The notes under the pieces were generated by a model. It was not told where the DNA came from. It was given only the letters and a program-made list of their open reading frames with translations, and did not search any database. The position numbers were made by a program, and so were the translations under genes. Source: an uncultured Bacteroidales bacterium (GTDB taxonomy: Bacteria; Bacteroidota; Bacteroidia; Bacteroidales; Bacteroidaceae). Taken from it: a stretch of DNA of 53,978 bases. Numbering within the stretch: the stretch's first letter is position 1; every line of letters starts with the position of its first letter. The stretch lies in contig CADAPC010000032.1 of assembly GCA_902789725.1 (NCBI GenBank), positions 1-53,978 of the forward strand, in the 5' to 3' direction. Shown here piece by piece: positions 20,529 to 27,892 of the stretch.

Positions 20529-21575
20529 ATGAAACATCGTAATCACGCCTTCGACCTCCTGTGTGGCATCTGCATCATTCGCATGATTATGCTTCACATC
20601 ACCAATCAATGTGGCTTTGGCAGCGAAGACTGGTGGACCCCCGTCATGCAGTGGACTTATTTTTTCATGTCCTTCTTTTTCTTCAAAGCGGGTTACTTCA
20701 ACAAGACTGTGTCGGGCAACACGAAGGAGTATTTGAAAGACAAAGCGAAGCGGCTCCTCATCCCCTATGTGGTGTGGGGCACCATTGGCAATATCCTCTA
20801 CTTCTTCTTCGTCCTCTTCATTTTCGACCCCGAAAACGCCCTTTCCAAGCAGGTGAGGCTCAGTCACCTTTGGGAGTCCAGCCAGTTCTATGGCAACATT
20901 CCCTGCTGGTTCCTCTTCTCTTTCTTTATGGCTTACGTGGTGGCGCACCTCATCTCGAAAGTACCCCCGCTTTTGAAGGTGAAATTAGGGGGCAAGACGC
21001 GTAATTTCAAGATACACTGGTTCATCTTCCTGCTCCCTCTTGTGAGCTATTGGCTGTGGACCGAAAAAAATCCGATGTGGTTTGGATTCAACAATGTGTT
21101 TATCGGCATTTATCTTTTCTATTTAGGGCGCGTGTGGCACTTTGCCATCGAGAAGATGGGCGAGAACATCACCCTGGGTGTGTCGGGCATTCTGTTGGCG
21201 GCATTCATCTACCTCAATGGCACTTACGGAGGCTCCTACACGATGGTAGATAACATTTGGGAGGGCAACCCCTACATCGTCATCGTCAACATCACCCTGG
21301 TGCTTTGCGGTCTTTCAGGCATTTTGCTCAGTCTGAACATTCCCCGCATCCCTGTGCTTGGCTACATTGGCGAGCACTCAATGGTGTTCTTCGTAGCCCA
21401 CTATCCCCTCCTCATGCTCTACAAGATGATTCGTTCGGCTAATGTGCGCACCCTTCGCGGGCATTGGGACGATTACGCCATTCTCATTTTCATCCTCTTC
21501 GGAGTCTGTTTCCTGTTGATTCCCCACGTCGAAAAAGTACCCTGGCTTTCGGGACGATTCAAGAAAAAAGGTTGA
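20529..21575 (+). CDS. Second membrane acyltransferase-3 family protein
   Basis: This 348-residue membrane acyltransferase begins HAFDLLCGICIIRMIMLHI, with R18 and H23 at the conserved positions. FFFFKAGYF and RLLIPYVVWGTIGN match the fucose O-acetyltransferase/OafA-type signature. It is 15 bp downstream of its paralogue and ends the operon. The last codons (GRFKKKG) run into the 19-bp stem of the terminator hairpin, so coding sequence and terminator overlap. Confidence 0.87.
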   Translation: MKHRNHAFDLLCGICIIRMIMLHITNQCGFGSEDWWTPVMQWTYFFMSFFFFKAGYFNKTVSGNTKEYLKDKAKRLLIPYVVWGTIGNILYFFFVLFIFDPENALSKQVRLSHLWESSQFYGNIPCWFLFSFFMAYVVAHLISKVPPLLKVKLGGKTRNFKIHWFIFLLPLVSYWLWTEKNPMWFGFNNVFIGIYLFYLGRVWHFAIEKMGENITLGVSGILLAAFIYLNGTYGGSYTMVDNIWEGNPYIVIVNITLVLCGLSGILLSLNIPRIPVLGYIGEHSMVFFVAHYPLLMLYKMIRSANVRTLRGHWDDYAILIFILFGVCFLLIPHVEKVPWLSGRFKKKG

Positions 21576-21595
21576 TAACCTTTTTTCTTGAATCG
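21555..21595 (+). terminator. Terminator hairpin overlapping the acyltransferase stop
   Basis: A perfect 19-bp stem (21555-21573 and 21577-21595) with a three-base loop. The right arm contains six T. The stop codon of the upstream gene lies inside it. Variants recur at 21725-21761 and about 21835-21870. Confidence 0.75.
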
Positions 21596-21899
21596 GGGGA
21601 TGGTAGTAGTTTTTTGCGAGGCAAGGAACGTAGCCGAAGCGAAAAACGAACGGACGATGGTAGTAGTTTTTTGCGAGGCAAGGAACGTAGCCGAAGCGAA
21701 AAACGAACGGACATCGGGGGATAAATTCAAGAAAAAAGGTTGATAATCTTTTTTCTTGAATCGGGGGATGGTAGTAGTTTTTTGCGAGGCAAGGAACGTA
21801 GCCGAAGCGAAAAACGAACGGACATCGGGGGAGGATTTCAAGAAAAGGTTAATAATCTTTTTTCTTGAATCGGGGGATGGTAGTAGTTTTTTGCGAGGC
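21555..21899. repeat. Compound array of hairpins and 57-bp units
   Basis: The order is hairpin (21555-21595), 57-bp unit (21599-21655), unit (21656-21712), hairpin (21725-21761), unit (21767-21823), degenerate hairpin (about 21835-21870), and a partial unit (21876-21899). The three full units appear identical and begin GATGGTAGTAGTTTTTTGCG. Each could itself fold, since GTTTTTTGC pairs with GCGAAAAAC and an inner GGC pairs with GCC. Units are separated from hairpins by ATCGGGGG-type linkers. Open frames exist through the repeats on both strands because 57 is divisible by three, but they look like by-products. Confidence 0.9.
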
Positions 21900-21916
21900 T
21901 AAGAATCAGACGTACA

Positions 21917-21947
21917 GAGTGTGGACGTTTTCACAACGCCCACACTC
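21917..21947. repeat. Inverted repeat between array and smalltalk gene
   Basis: GAGTGTGGACGTT pairs with AACGCCCACACTC around TTCAC, with one mismatch in 13. It lies 80 bp past the smalltalk stop and could end the HU-smalltalk transcript, although no T-run follows. Confidence 0.5.
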
Positions 21948-22026
21948 ACAAGAAAATAATTATCTACTTAACAACCCAAGGGTCTTGACGGTCTATAACC
22001 AATGACATATAAACAACACGCTATCA

Positions 22027-22125
22027 TCACCTGAAGCAACTGGTGGTGCCCATTGCGGTGAGAGCCGCTGTGAGGATGCTGATGGCAATCTGAATGATGG
22101 CCTTCCAAAGTTCCTTATTCTTCAT
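22027..22125 (-). CDS. Smalltalk protein
   Basis: A 32-codon ORF encodes MKNKELWKAIIQIAISILTA, continuing ALTAMGTTSCFR. It has a charged start, one hydrophobic helix and a C-terminal TTSC segment. This is the pattern of the Bacteroidales smalltalk family, tiny proteins usually encoded directly after HU-related DNA-binding proteins and before an N-acetylmuramoyl-L-alanine amidase. Here it lies 15 bp after the HU-related gene, as expected, but no amidase follows. Its function is unknown. The SC near the end and the hydrophobic helix suggest a membrane or lysis-related role (inference). Confidence 0.8.
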   Translation of the reverse strand: MKNKELWKAIIQIAISILTAALTAMGTTSCFR

Positions 22126-22140
22126 GTCTCCTCATTAACT

Positions 22141-22692
22141 TTACGGTTCTTCAGATTCGTTTCCGCCTGTTGGCAGACCTCCGCCTCCCGTGTTGGTGTT
22201 GGTGCCCGTTCCGCTGTTGTCGTCAGCGTTCTCAGGGTCTTCCACTGTGCCGTCGTCAGCTGAGGTCACGCGCTTCACCTCGTTGCCGTCGCGGTCATAG
22301 CAGGTGATGAGAATGGATGTCTGTTTCAGCTCGTCCTTCAGCTCCACCGAGGGGGTGAAGATGATGCGGCGGCTCTTGATGAGGCCGGTCTTCACTTTGT
22401 TCACGTCCTCCACCGACTTGGAGCGGAGACCGAAACGCATGGTGCCCAGCCCGGGGAGAGCCACCGAGTGGCCTTCCGTGGCCCATGCCTTAATCACTTC
22501 GCCAGCTGCATCCCAGCAGGCCTGCATAACTCCCTGGCTCACTCCCGAACGGAGAGCTGCCTCGCGCACCACCTTCTTCTGGTCGAGGCTGGTGTAGAGT
22601 TCGGGTTTCAACACGTAGCGGTAAACGCCAGGGTCATTCTCGTTGTTGGTAAACTTCAGCAGTCGTTCCACTGCCTTCACTTTAAGTGCCAT
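22141..22692 (-). CDS. HU-related DNA-binding protein (TIGR01201-like)
   Basis: This 183-residue protein begins MALKVKAVERLLKF and has an IHF/HU-like core up to about residue 125: VVREAALRSGVSQGVMQACWDAAGEVIKAWATEGHSVALPGLGTMRFGLRSKSVE, then KTGLIKSRRIIFTPS. That is the arrangement of the HU-related putative DNA-binding family of Bacteroidales. The tail (about 145-183) is low-complexity, acidic and Gly/Asn/Thr-rich. Copies of this gene often sit at the edges of capsule loci with smalltalk and an amidase, as partly seen here. Its leader carries a conserved short ORF and a good promoter. It probably binds or bends DNA; its target is unknown. Confidence 0.88.
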   Translation of the reverse strand: MALKVKAVERLLKFTNNENDPGVYRYVLKPELYTSLDQKKVVREAALRSGVSQGVMQACWDAAGEVIKAWATEGHSVALPGLGTMRFGLRSKSVEDVNKVKTGLIKSRRIIFTPSVELKDELKQTSILITCYDRDGNEVKRVTSADDGTVEDPENADDNSGTGTNTNTGGGGLPTGGNESEEP

Positions 22693-22751
22693 AATAGCTA
22701 AAAAAAATTTTTTGGTGTAGAAAATTTTTCTTTCTTCTTAAAGCCTTCTTC

Positions 22752-22817
22752 TTAGTCCTGTTTTCTGCGGTTTCGCAATGAAAATTTTCCTTGTGTACTT
22801 AGAAAAATTTTTTTCAT
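22752..22817 (-). CDS. Possible 21-residue leader peptide upstream of HU gene
   Basis: The ORF starts MKKIFLSTQGKFSLRNRR and ends after KQD. The ATG lies about 49 bp after the -7 element and the stop is 59 bp before the HU ATG. The second copy of this region keeps the same frame, length and stop, with changes only at codons 7-8, 10, 20 and 21, which is unlike drift in an untranslated leader. It may be a regulatory leader, a translated short protein, or chance. No Shine-Dalgarno is visible. Confidence 0.35.
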   Translation of the reverse strand: MKKIFLSTQGKFSLRNRRKQD

Positions 22818-22865
22818 AGTTATGCCGCAAATTTAGCTGCTCAATGTCTGTCTTGCAACTATGTT

Positions 22866-22898
22866 GCAAAGTTACGACATTTTTTTTAATTATCCAAA
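22866..22898 (-). promoter_or_regulatory. Promoter of HU-smalltalk module
   Basis: Minus-strand TTTG (22895-22898), 20 bases, then TAACTTTGC (22866-22874). TTGCAA is repeated 11 bp apart at the expected transcript start. Confidence 0.8.
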
Positions 22899-23013
22899 CA
22901 AAAGCAGATTATTTTTCTAAAAATATGAATTTTCTCAGAAATCCACCATTCCGTCTCTAAACCCATACCAATGGTCCATAACCATAAACCCATCACCACA
23001 CTAAAAGCCGCGA

Positions 23014-23206
23014 AGTTATGCACTTATGCACTTATGCACTTTTGACATTTGAATGTTGGAAAAACTTGAAGAAGGAATTTTATTAAATAATTATAATTAT
23101 TTAATAACTTATTTAATTTAAAATATCCCTTTCATCCTGTACCCTACGTTTCCTAATATGGAAAAACGTAAATGTCAAAAGTGCATAAGTGCATAAGTGC
23201 ATAAGT
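23014..23206. repeat. Nested inverted repeat with three decamers per arm
   Basis: The arms at 23014-23050 and 23170-23206 match at 36 of 37 positions. Each arm contains TGCACTTA-type decamers in tandem (ATGCACTTAT period 10) followed by TTTGACATTT. The 119-bp interior is very AT-rich and holds a 28-bp perfect palindrome at 23080-23107. It lies between the HU promoter and the promoter of the TonB_C/LRR gene. No gene was found in 22993-23350. Confidence 0.9.
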
Positions 23207-23350
23207 GATGGGAAAATGACGATGGTTTTATCCTGACAAATGTGACTGTGCAGATATGTGATGAAGTAGGAATTGCTAATAAATCTTAAAAACGTATGCT
23301 TCTTGCAAAACTTTTCGACTATCAACTCTTCACCTTTCAGCTTTTGTTTG

Positions 23351-23358
23351 TACCTTTG
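23351..23358 (+). promoter_or_regulatory. -7 element for the TonB_C/LRR gene
   Basis: TACCTTTG followed by TACGCC, 65 bp before the ATG. No TTTG is at -33. The leader contains a small inverted repeat, CTCCCC to GGGGAG, at 23381-23396. Confidence 0.55.
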
Positions 23359-23423
23359 TACGCCACGCTGAAGAAAAGGCCTCCCCATGGGGGGAGCTAA
23401 GTGATTTTGATTTCTGCAAAAAG

Positions 23424-25088
23424 ATGAAGACTATGGTTAAAAGATTATTGGGCATCATCATGCTGCTTGCCACAGCCCTCTCCGCCACCGCTCAGGCCTA
23501 CTCATTCAATGGGAAAAAGTACGATTGGAAGTGGGAAACGTCGAACGGCACAAAGGAAACACCTTCCTTTTCCCTTTTCCTGGGTATAACAACTACCACG
23601 GAACAAGTTGGATCTATCACGCTGTATATGAACAAAAAATGTGAGGTGGCATTAATAGCAGGTGAGACTGCCGAATTCCGTATGGATGATTACCGCTTGA
23701 CAAAAGATGGCAAAACTGCATTATTGGGGTTGAAACAGGTGGATGAATTTGAATTGTCCTTCAGTGACGACGGAGAGGTTCGTGTGTTTATCAGTTACAT
23801 CATTGGAGGCGAAAGTTACATCATCGAGGCTACAGAACTATCTGCCCGTCAGAACAAGGAAGTAATTGACTGGGTGAAGGGTGGAGCCCAACCGTCGGTG
23901 CCGGAAACCACATTTTATTGCCGTGACTTTGAAACCAACCTGTCCTCACAGCCAGATGCCGCGTGTGGGGTTGTTTACATCCATGACAGCGAGAACCGTG
24001 TCACCCACGAAACGCCCCCCGGGCCCCAAGCCTGTAAAAGAATCAACAAACAGGCCTATGGACTCGGCGGCAGCTACACCACCACGCTCATGGCTTATCC
24101 CAAAGCGGGTTATGTGCTGGACGGATTCGTCAAGGCAGAGCAATATGTTCCGGGGAAGGACATGACGCCGTTCTATCTGCGAGACACTGACGGACGCATC
24201 AAAAAAGGCGGTGCAACCTATCTGCTCGGCACGGCAACTGAAAAGGACAAGAGCAGCGGTGACCCGATGAAAAAGGCTGGATACAAATTTCAGGCGCAAG
24301 CCAAGACAAACCTCTGTGCCGTCTTCCGCGAGGCCATCAGCAGGACCATCTACAACAATCAACCAGGGAATCTCTATAAGAAAATAGCGGCTCAGGACGC
24401 ACAGGATGCCGACAACCTGATCATCCATGGGCCATTGAACGAGCGTGACATCATGTACTTGCGCCAACTGTGCCTTACCGAGAACCTGGTTCGCATCGAC
24501 CTTGGCAATGCCACCATCGACGAACTGCCGTATGCTGCATTCCGCGGCACAGGCCTCTATGAAATCAGGCTTCCGCAAAGGGGGTTGAAACGCATTGCGG
24601 ATAACGCCTTTGCAGGATGCCGTAGCCTACTTTCGGTCACGCTGCCTCCACAGGCCGAGGTGGGGGACAATGTGTTTCTCAATAACTTCAGCAAAGACCT
24701 CAAAGTGGATAACGACAACGGTGCGATGGGGCATTTTGATGAGCTTCCTCAGCCTCCTCTCTCTGAGCGTACGGACTATGTGACAACGGCCGAGACCATG
24801 CCGTCTTTCCCAGGCGGAGAAACGGCCATGCAGGCTTTCGTGGCCGAAAACATGCGCTATCCTGCTTTGGCACAGGAAATGGAAATAGAGGGAAGGGCAA
24901 TTGTGGAATTTGCGGTGGAGAAGAATGGACGGAGAACCAGTGTCAAAGTCCTGAAGAGTCCCGACCCTTCGCTCAACAAGGAAGCCATCCGCCTCATCAA
25001 GGCCATGCCCAAATGGATTCCCGGAAAAAATGGAGGGCAGCCCGTCACCGTGCGGATGACCGCCACTGTCAACTTTCAGCTGCCTTGA
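23424..25088 (+). CDS. Secreted LRR protein with TonB C-terminal domain
   Basis: The 554-residue product has a signal peptide (about 1-24, ending ALSATAQ). A region without recognised homology covers about 25-310, with IKKGGATYLLGTATEKDK and Cys-containing segments. A BspA-type leucine-rich stretch follows at about 340-440 (YLRQLCLTENLVRIDLGNAT, LKRIADNAFAGCRSLLSVTL). The last part, 459-554, is a TonB_C-type domain starting MPSFPGGETAMQAFVAENMRYP. Unlike TonB or BlaR-type proteins it has no internal transmembrane segment, so it should be periplasmic or exported. The role is unknown. It is a single gene with its own promoter. Confidence 0.75.
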   Translation: MKTMVKRLLGIIMLLATALSATAQAYSFNGKKYDWKWETSNGTKETPSFSLFLGITTTTEQVGSITLYMNKKCEVALIAGETAEFRMDDYRLTKDGKTALLGLKQVDEFELSFSDDGEVRVFISYIIGGESYIIEATELSARQNKEVIDWVKGGAQPSVPETTFYCRDFETNLSSQPDAACGVVYIHDSENRVTHETPPGPQACKRINKQAYGLGGSYTTTLMAYPKAGYVLDGFVKAEQYVPGKDMTPFYLRDTDGRIKKGGATYLLGTATEKDKSSGDPMKKAGYKFQAQAKTNLCAVFREAISRTIYNNQPGNLYKKIAAQDAQDADNLIIHGPLNERDIMYLRQLCLTENLVRIDLGNATIDELPYAAFRGTGLYEIRLPQRGLKRIADNAFAGCRSLLSVTLPPQAEVGDNVFLNNFSKDLKVDNDNGAMGHFDELPQPPLSERTDYVTTAETMPSFPGGETAMQAFVAENMRYPALAQEMEIEGRAIVEFAVEKNGRRTSVKVLKSPDPSLNKEAIRLIKAMPKWIPGKNGGQPVTVRMTATVNFQLP

Positions 25089-25225
25089 AAGCCTCCCCCG
25101 TTGCACCCCCCCTCATTCCGCTTGCACTGATGGCTCTCGCCTTTCATCGTCCTCCACGCTCCCCCTCAGAAGGAGGACAGGATGAGGCTCAAAGCGATTT
25201 TTTTTGTTCAAAGGCAGAGGATAGA

Positions 25226-26035
25226 CTACCAAATCTTGATGTCTTCCGAATGGTACTCGCTGCCGGGGTTCTTGGGCAGCTGCATGTAGTCGCCATAGCG
25301 GTAGGACAAGCACTTCTCCGCCTCCTTCATGATGGGGGCGGTGGAGTGCTCATATTTCACACGCCGCACGGGCAAGTAGTCCTCCTTTGCGCTCTTCTGA
25401 AAGTAAGGGATGCCTAACCCAAAGTCATAGTACTTTGTCTGAAACACCATCGCCAAGCCTCTCAATAGAGGGAAGATGATGTGGCGGTGGAAAGCTGCCC
25501 ATGCACGCACTTTTCCCATCACGGCAGCAGGGTCCTTTGCCGTGCGCATCATTTTGTAAGCATGTCCAAATGTGGCGTTCGACAAACGGTGAATCCACAG
25601 TGGAATGCGCTCTAAGGGGAAGATATCGACCCAGATGCCATGCTCCTTCCACACCTTGTCGTAACCATTACGTTCAAACAGTTCGCTGTTGCGGTCTCTC
25701 ACCTTCGCAAACTGGAAGAAGTAATTCGGGTCGGTGGTGTGCCATTGCAGTGCCAAATGTGGGGGCAGTTCTTTGGGCAAAATCCTCATCAGCCGTTCAA
25801 AATCGGGTCGCAGCATTTCAATGTCGAGGTCATCGTCCCATGGGATGAATCCCTGATGGCGCACGGCTCCCAGCATGCTTCCACCCGACAGCCAATAGGG
25901 GATGTTGTGCCGCTGGCAGATGGCATCGATCACCTGCAGCACCTCCAGCATCCGCTCTTGCATTTGCCTTGTCAATGAGCCTTCGGGGTTATACTTGGCT
26001 CGCAATTCTTTAGCGTCAAAACCTATGCTGTTCAT
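25226..26035 (-). CDS. LicD-family phosphotransferase
   Basis: This 269-residue LicD/fukutin-type nucleotidyltransferase-fold protein transfers phosphocholine or related groups from CDP-activated donors to glycans. The core is LSGGSMLGAVRHQGFIPWDDDL with W66 and the metal-binding D67-D69 and D71. GIWVDIFPLERIP and the C-terminal YRYGDYMQLP are typical of the family. It overlaps the TrmH-like gene by 4 bp (ATGA), an odd but clear coupling. It is one of three LicD paralogues in this window and the most divergent of them (IEM rather than IGM/IAM after the motif). Confidence 0.9.
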   Translation of the reverse strand: MNSIGFDAKELRAKYNPEGSLTRQMQERMLEVLQVIDAICQRHNIPYWLSGGSMLGAVRHQGFIPWDDDLDIEMLRPDFERLMRILPKELPPHLALQWHTTDPNYFFQFAKVRDRNSELFERNGYDKVWKEHGIWVDIFPLERIPLWIHRLSNATFGHAYKMMRTAKDPAAVMGKVRAWAAFHRHIIFPLLRGLAMVFQTKYYDFGLGIPYFQKSAKEDYLPVRRVKYEHSTAPIMKEAEKCLSYRYGDYMQLPKNPGSEYHSEDIKIW

Positions 26036-26667
26036 CTTTCATCTTTTGTCTCTCTTTCCTTCCCGTTTGTTTCCTGTTTTGGGGGTTCATCAGTTGTGGT
26101 GTGTGTGCCGATGAGTAATTGCTGGGCAAACTCCCAAATGACGATGCCTGCAGTGGTGCTGACATTGAGTGAGTGTTTGGTGCCAAACTGGGGAATTTCG
26201 ATGCATCCGTCGGAAGCTTCTACCACGTCCTGATGCACCCCTTTCACTTCGTTGCCAAGGACGATAGCGTATTGGGCATCGGGATGTGTCGAGGAGAGTG
26301 CTTGCAGCTGAGTGTGAAGCGTTTGGAGGGGGATGGAACCTTCACATTGTTCGATGGCATAAACCATGTAGCCCTTGGCCTTCAAATCATGAACAGCTTC
26401 GAGGGCTGAGGGAAAATGTGTCCACGCCACGGTGTCCTCTGCACCGAGGGCTGTTTTGTGAATTTCGGCATGAGGGGGCTGCGCCGTGATGCCACACAGG
26501 CAGATGGCTTCCACCCTAAAGGCATCGGAGGTGCGGAACACACTGCCTACGTTGTACATGCTTCTCACATCGTCTAAAACGACAATCAGGGGCATCTTTT
26601 TCGATGCCTTGAACTCTTCGGCGTTCATCCGCCCCATTTCTGTGATTTTCAGCTTCCTGTTCCTCAT
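26032..26667 (-). CDS. SpoU/TrmH-family RNA 2'-O-methyltransferase
   Basis: This 211-residue SPOUT methyltransferase has all three family motifs: NVGSVFRTSDAF (motif 1, with the catalytic arginine), IVLGNEVKGV (motif 2), and IPQFGTKHSLNVSTTAGI (motif 3, knot and SAM site). It should methylate a ribose 2'-O in tRNA or rRNA. It has no N-terminal RNA-binding extension, and the target cannot be assigned. It is followed by a LicD gene that starts within its last codon, but no functional link to that gene is evident. Confidence 0.92.
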   Translation of the reverse strand: MRNRKLKITEMGRMNAEEFKASKKMPLIVVLDDVRSMYNVGSVFRTSDAFRVEAICLCGITAQPPHAEIHKTALGAEDTVAWTHFPSALEAVHDLKAKGYMVYAIEQCEGSIPLQTLHTQLQALSSTHPDAQYAIVLGNEVKGVHQDVVEASDGCIEIPQFGTKHSLNVSTTAGIVIWEFAQQLLIGTHTTTDEPPKQETNGKERETKDER

Positions 26668-26732
26668 GGTAGTCTAAGAATTGTCAATCGCTTCCGTTAT
26701 CAAAATTTTTGTGAAACCTGATGCATCCATCC

Positions 26733-27392
26733 TTACATTTGTCCCGATTCTATCAGCAGGATGGCTCGTTCAGTCAGTCGGTCATCCACGTCGGGGTCAT
26801 ATTCTTTCTTCAAGCTGGCTCCAAAAAGAGAGGCGAAAGCATTGTAGAAGCCAGCCTTGAAGGAACCCATGTACTTCTTAATCAGTTCGTAGCCCGTCAT
26901 GTCGCACTGGCGGTCGATGAGTTTGATGAGCAATTTCCCTTGCGCGAAGGTGAGCTTTTTCAATTTTGGGTAATAAATGGCTTTCAGTTCCTTCTCCTGC
27001 TGCTTCAAGTAGGCATCCTTCTCCTTTTTTGTCGGCAAAGAGTCCATGTGGGCAATCGTCTTGTTCACCGTTTCCTGAATTTCGCAGGCAAGGGGATAAA
27101 CCTTCTTGATGTTGTTGGCTATCTTGTAATACTTTTTTGCCTGTCGTTCGTTTTTGAAGACCAGTTTGCCAAACACGTAATAGTCGGCAAACAGATAGCT
27201 TGGTATGCGCTCTCCGTCATACTCCACCATGCCGGTGTAATAGACCCCGTGAGAGAAAATCGGTTCTCCCGTCATGGCACGGTCTGTGTCCGCATCGGCT
27301 TTCACCGTCTGCGCCCAACAGGTGTGCGCTGTCATCCAGCCGAGTAGGATGAATGCTACCGTAATGACCATATTGTGATAAGTGCGAACCAT
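26733..27392 (-). CDS. DUF4294 domain-containing exported protein
   Basis: The 219-residue protein starts with a hydrophobic signal (ITVAFILLGWMTAHTCWAQ) and is exported. Its core is GMVEYDGERIPSYLFADYYVFG, then ARQAK-like KNERQAKKYYKIANNIKKVYPLA, a helical YLKQQEKELKAIYYPKLKKLT, and GYELIKKYMGSFKAGFYNAFASLFG. This is the Bacteroidota DUF4294 pattern; the function is unknown. An upstream TACTTTTG element at 27445-27452 supports separate transcription, with TrmH and LicD 65 bp downstream possibly co-read. Confidence 0.85.
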   Translation of the reverse strand: MVRTYHNMVITVAFILLGWMTAHTCWAQTVKADADTDRAMTGEPIFSHGVYYTGMVEYDGERIPSYLFADYYVFGKLVFKNERQAKKYYKIANNIKKVYPLACEIQETVNKTIAHMDSLPTKKEKDAYLKQQEKELKAIYYPKLKKLTFAQGKLLIKLIDRQCDMTGYELIKKYMGSFKAGFYNAFASLFGASLKKEYDPDVDDRLTERAILLIESGQM

Positions 27393-27444
27393 TTGGGAGG
27401 TGATTATGAATAAAGAATGACTATTCGTGTCAAAAAAACGTCTG

Positions 27445-27452
27445 CAAAAGTA
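27445..27452 (-). promoter_or_regulatory. -7 element for DUF4294 gene
   Basis: Minus-strand TACTTTTG followed by CAGACG, 52 bp before the ATG. No -33 TTTG was seen. Confidence 0.5.
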
Positions 27453-27540
27453 GCAAGAAATCTACACATAGACTCTCATTTCAACTTTTATAACATTCTT
27501 TTTTGCATTTTTTACCTTTTCGGGGGCCTTTTTCTCTCTT

Positions 27541-27800
27541 AAAAACACGTTGGAGCAATGCACTTCTATTGCCCGGGGAGTACTCTGCTACTCCCTCGCA
27601 TGTATGCTCTAAATGTGGAAGCGAGGTACATGCGAGGTACATGCGAGGTACTATAGAGGTGAATTTTGGGTACAAAATAAGCCCCTGCGCTTCCAACTTG
27701 GGCACCGACTTCGGAATCAACCAGCAGTGCGCTTGGGGAAGGTTGGGGCTTGTATCTTTTCAGAAGGGCATCATGAGGTGTGAGTGTCATCGTTTTTGCC
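27541..27800. repeat. Intergenic stretch with 11-bp direct repeats and inverted segments
   Basis: GCGAGGTACAT occurs at 27621-27631 and 27632-27642 and partly at 27643-27651. An inverted CTCGCATGTA lies at 27595-27604. Further on, AAGCCCC near 27680 faces GGGGCTT near 27746. The open frames here on both strands show no recognisable protein. It may be a copy of an interspersed element, but I cannot test this. Confidence 0.45.
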
Positions 27801-27892
27801 TGTCTGAAGAATATTTGTGGTTTGTTTTATCATTTGTGGGGGCAAAGTTAGCGTTTTTGGACTATTTAGTTGTATGTTTGTTGGAAATTCTT

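Larger units (their letters stand above)
22701..22993. repeat. Copy 1 of a duplicated HU upstream region
   Basis: About 270-290 bp, beginning beside the HU start codon, recur in the same orientation at about 42861-43130 with scattered substitutions and small indels. Shared landmarks include TTCTTAAAGCCTTCTTCTTA, CTGCGGTTTCGCAATGAAAA, CATAGTTATGCCGCAAATTT, and a TAAACCCATC end. It contains the HU promoter and a 21-codon leader ORF. Confidence 0.9.

Noticed and set aside
21464..21841. Repeated peptide frames on both strands across the 57-bp units (DGSSFLRGKERSRSEKRTD and SFFASATFLASQKTTTI)
   Set aside because: The frames stay open only because the unit is a multiple of three. They overlap terminator hairpins and a real stop codon and have no start-site context.
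23014..23206. CRISPR array from the repeated decamers
   Set aside because: The decamers are tandem without spacers and form an inverted pair; no cas genes are present.
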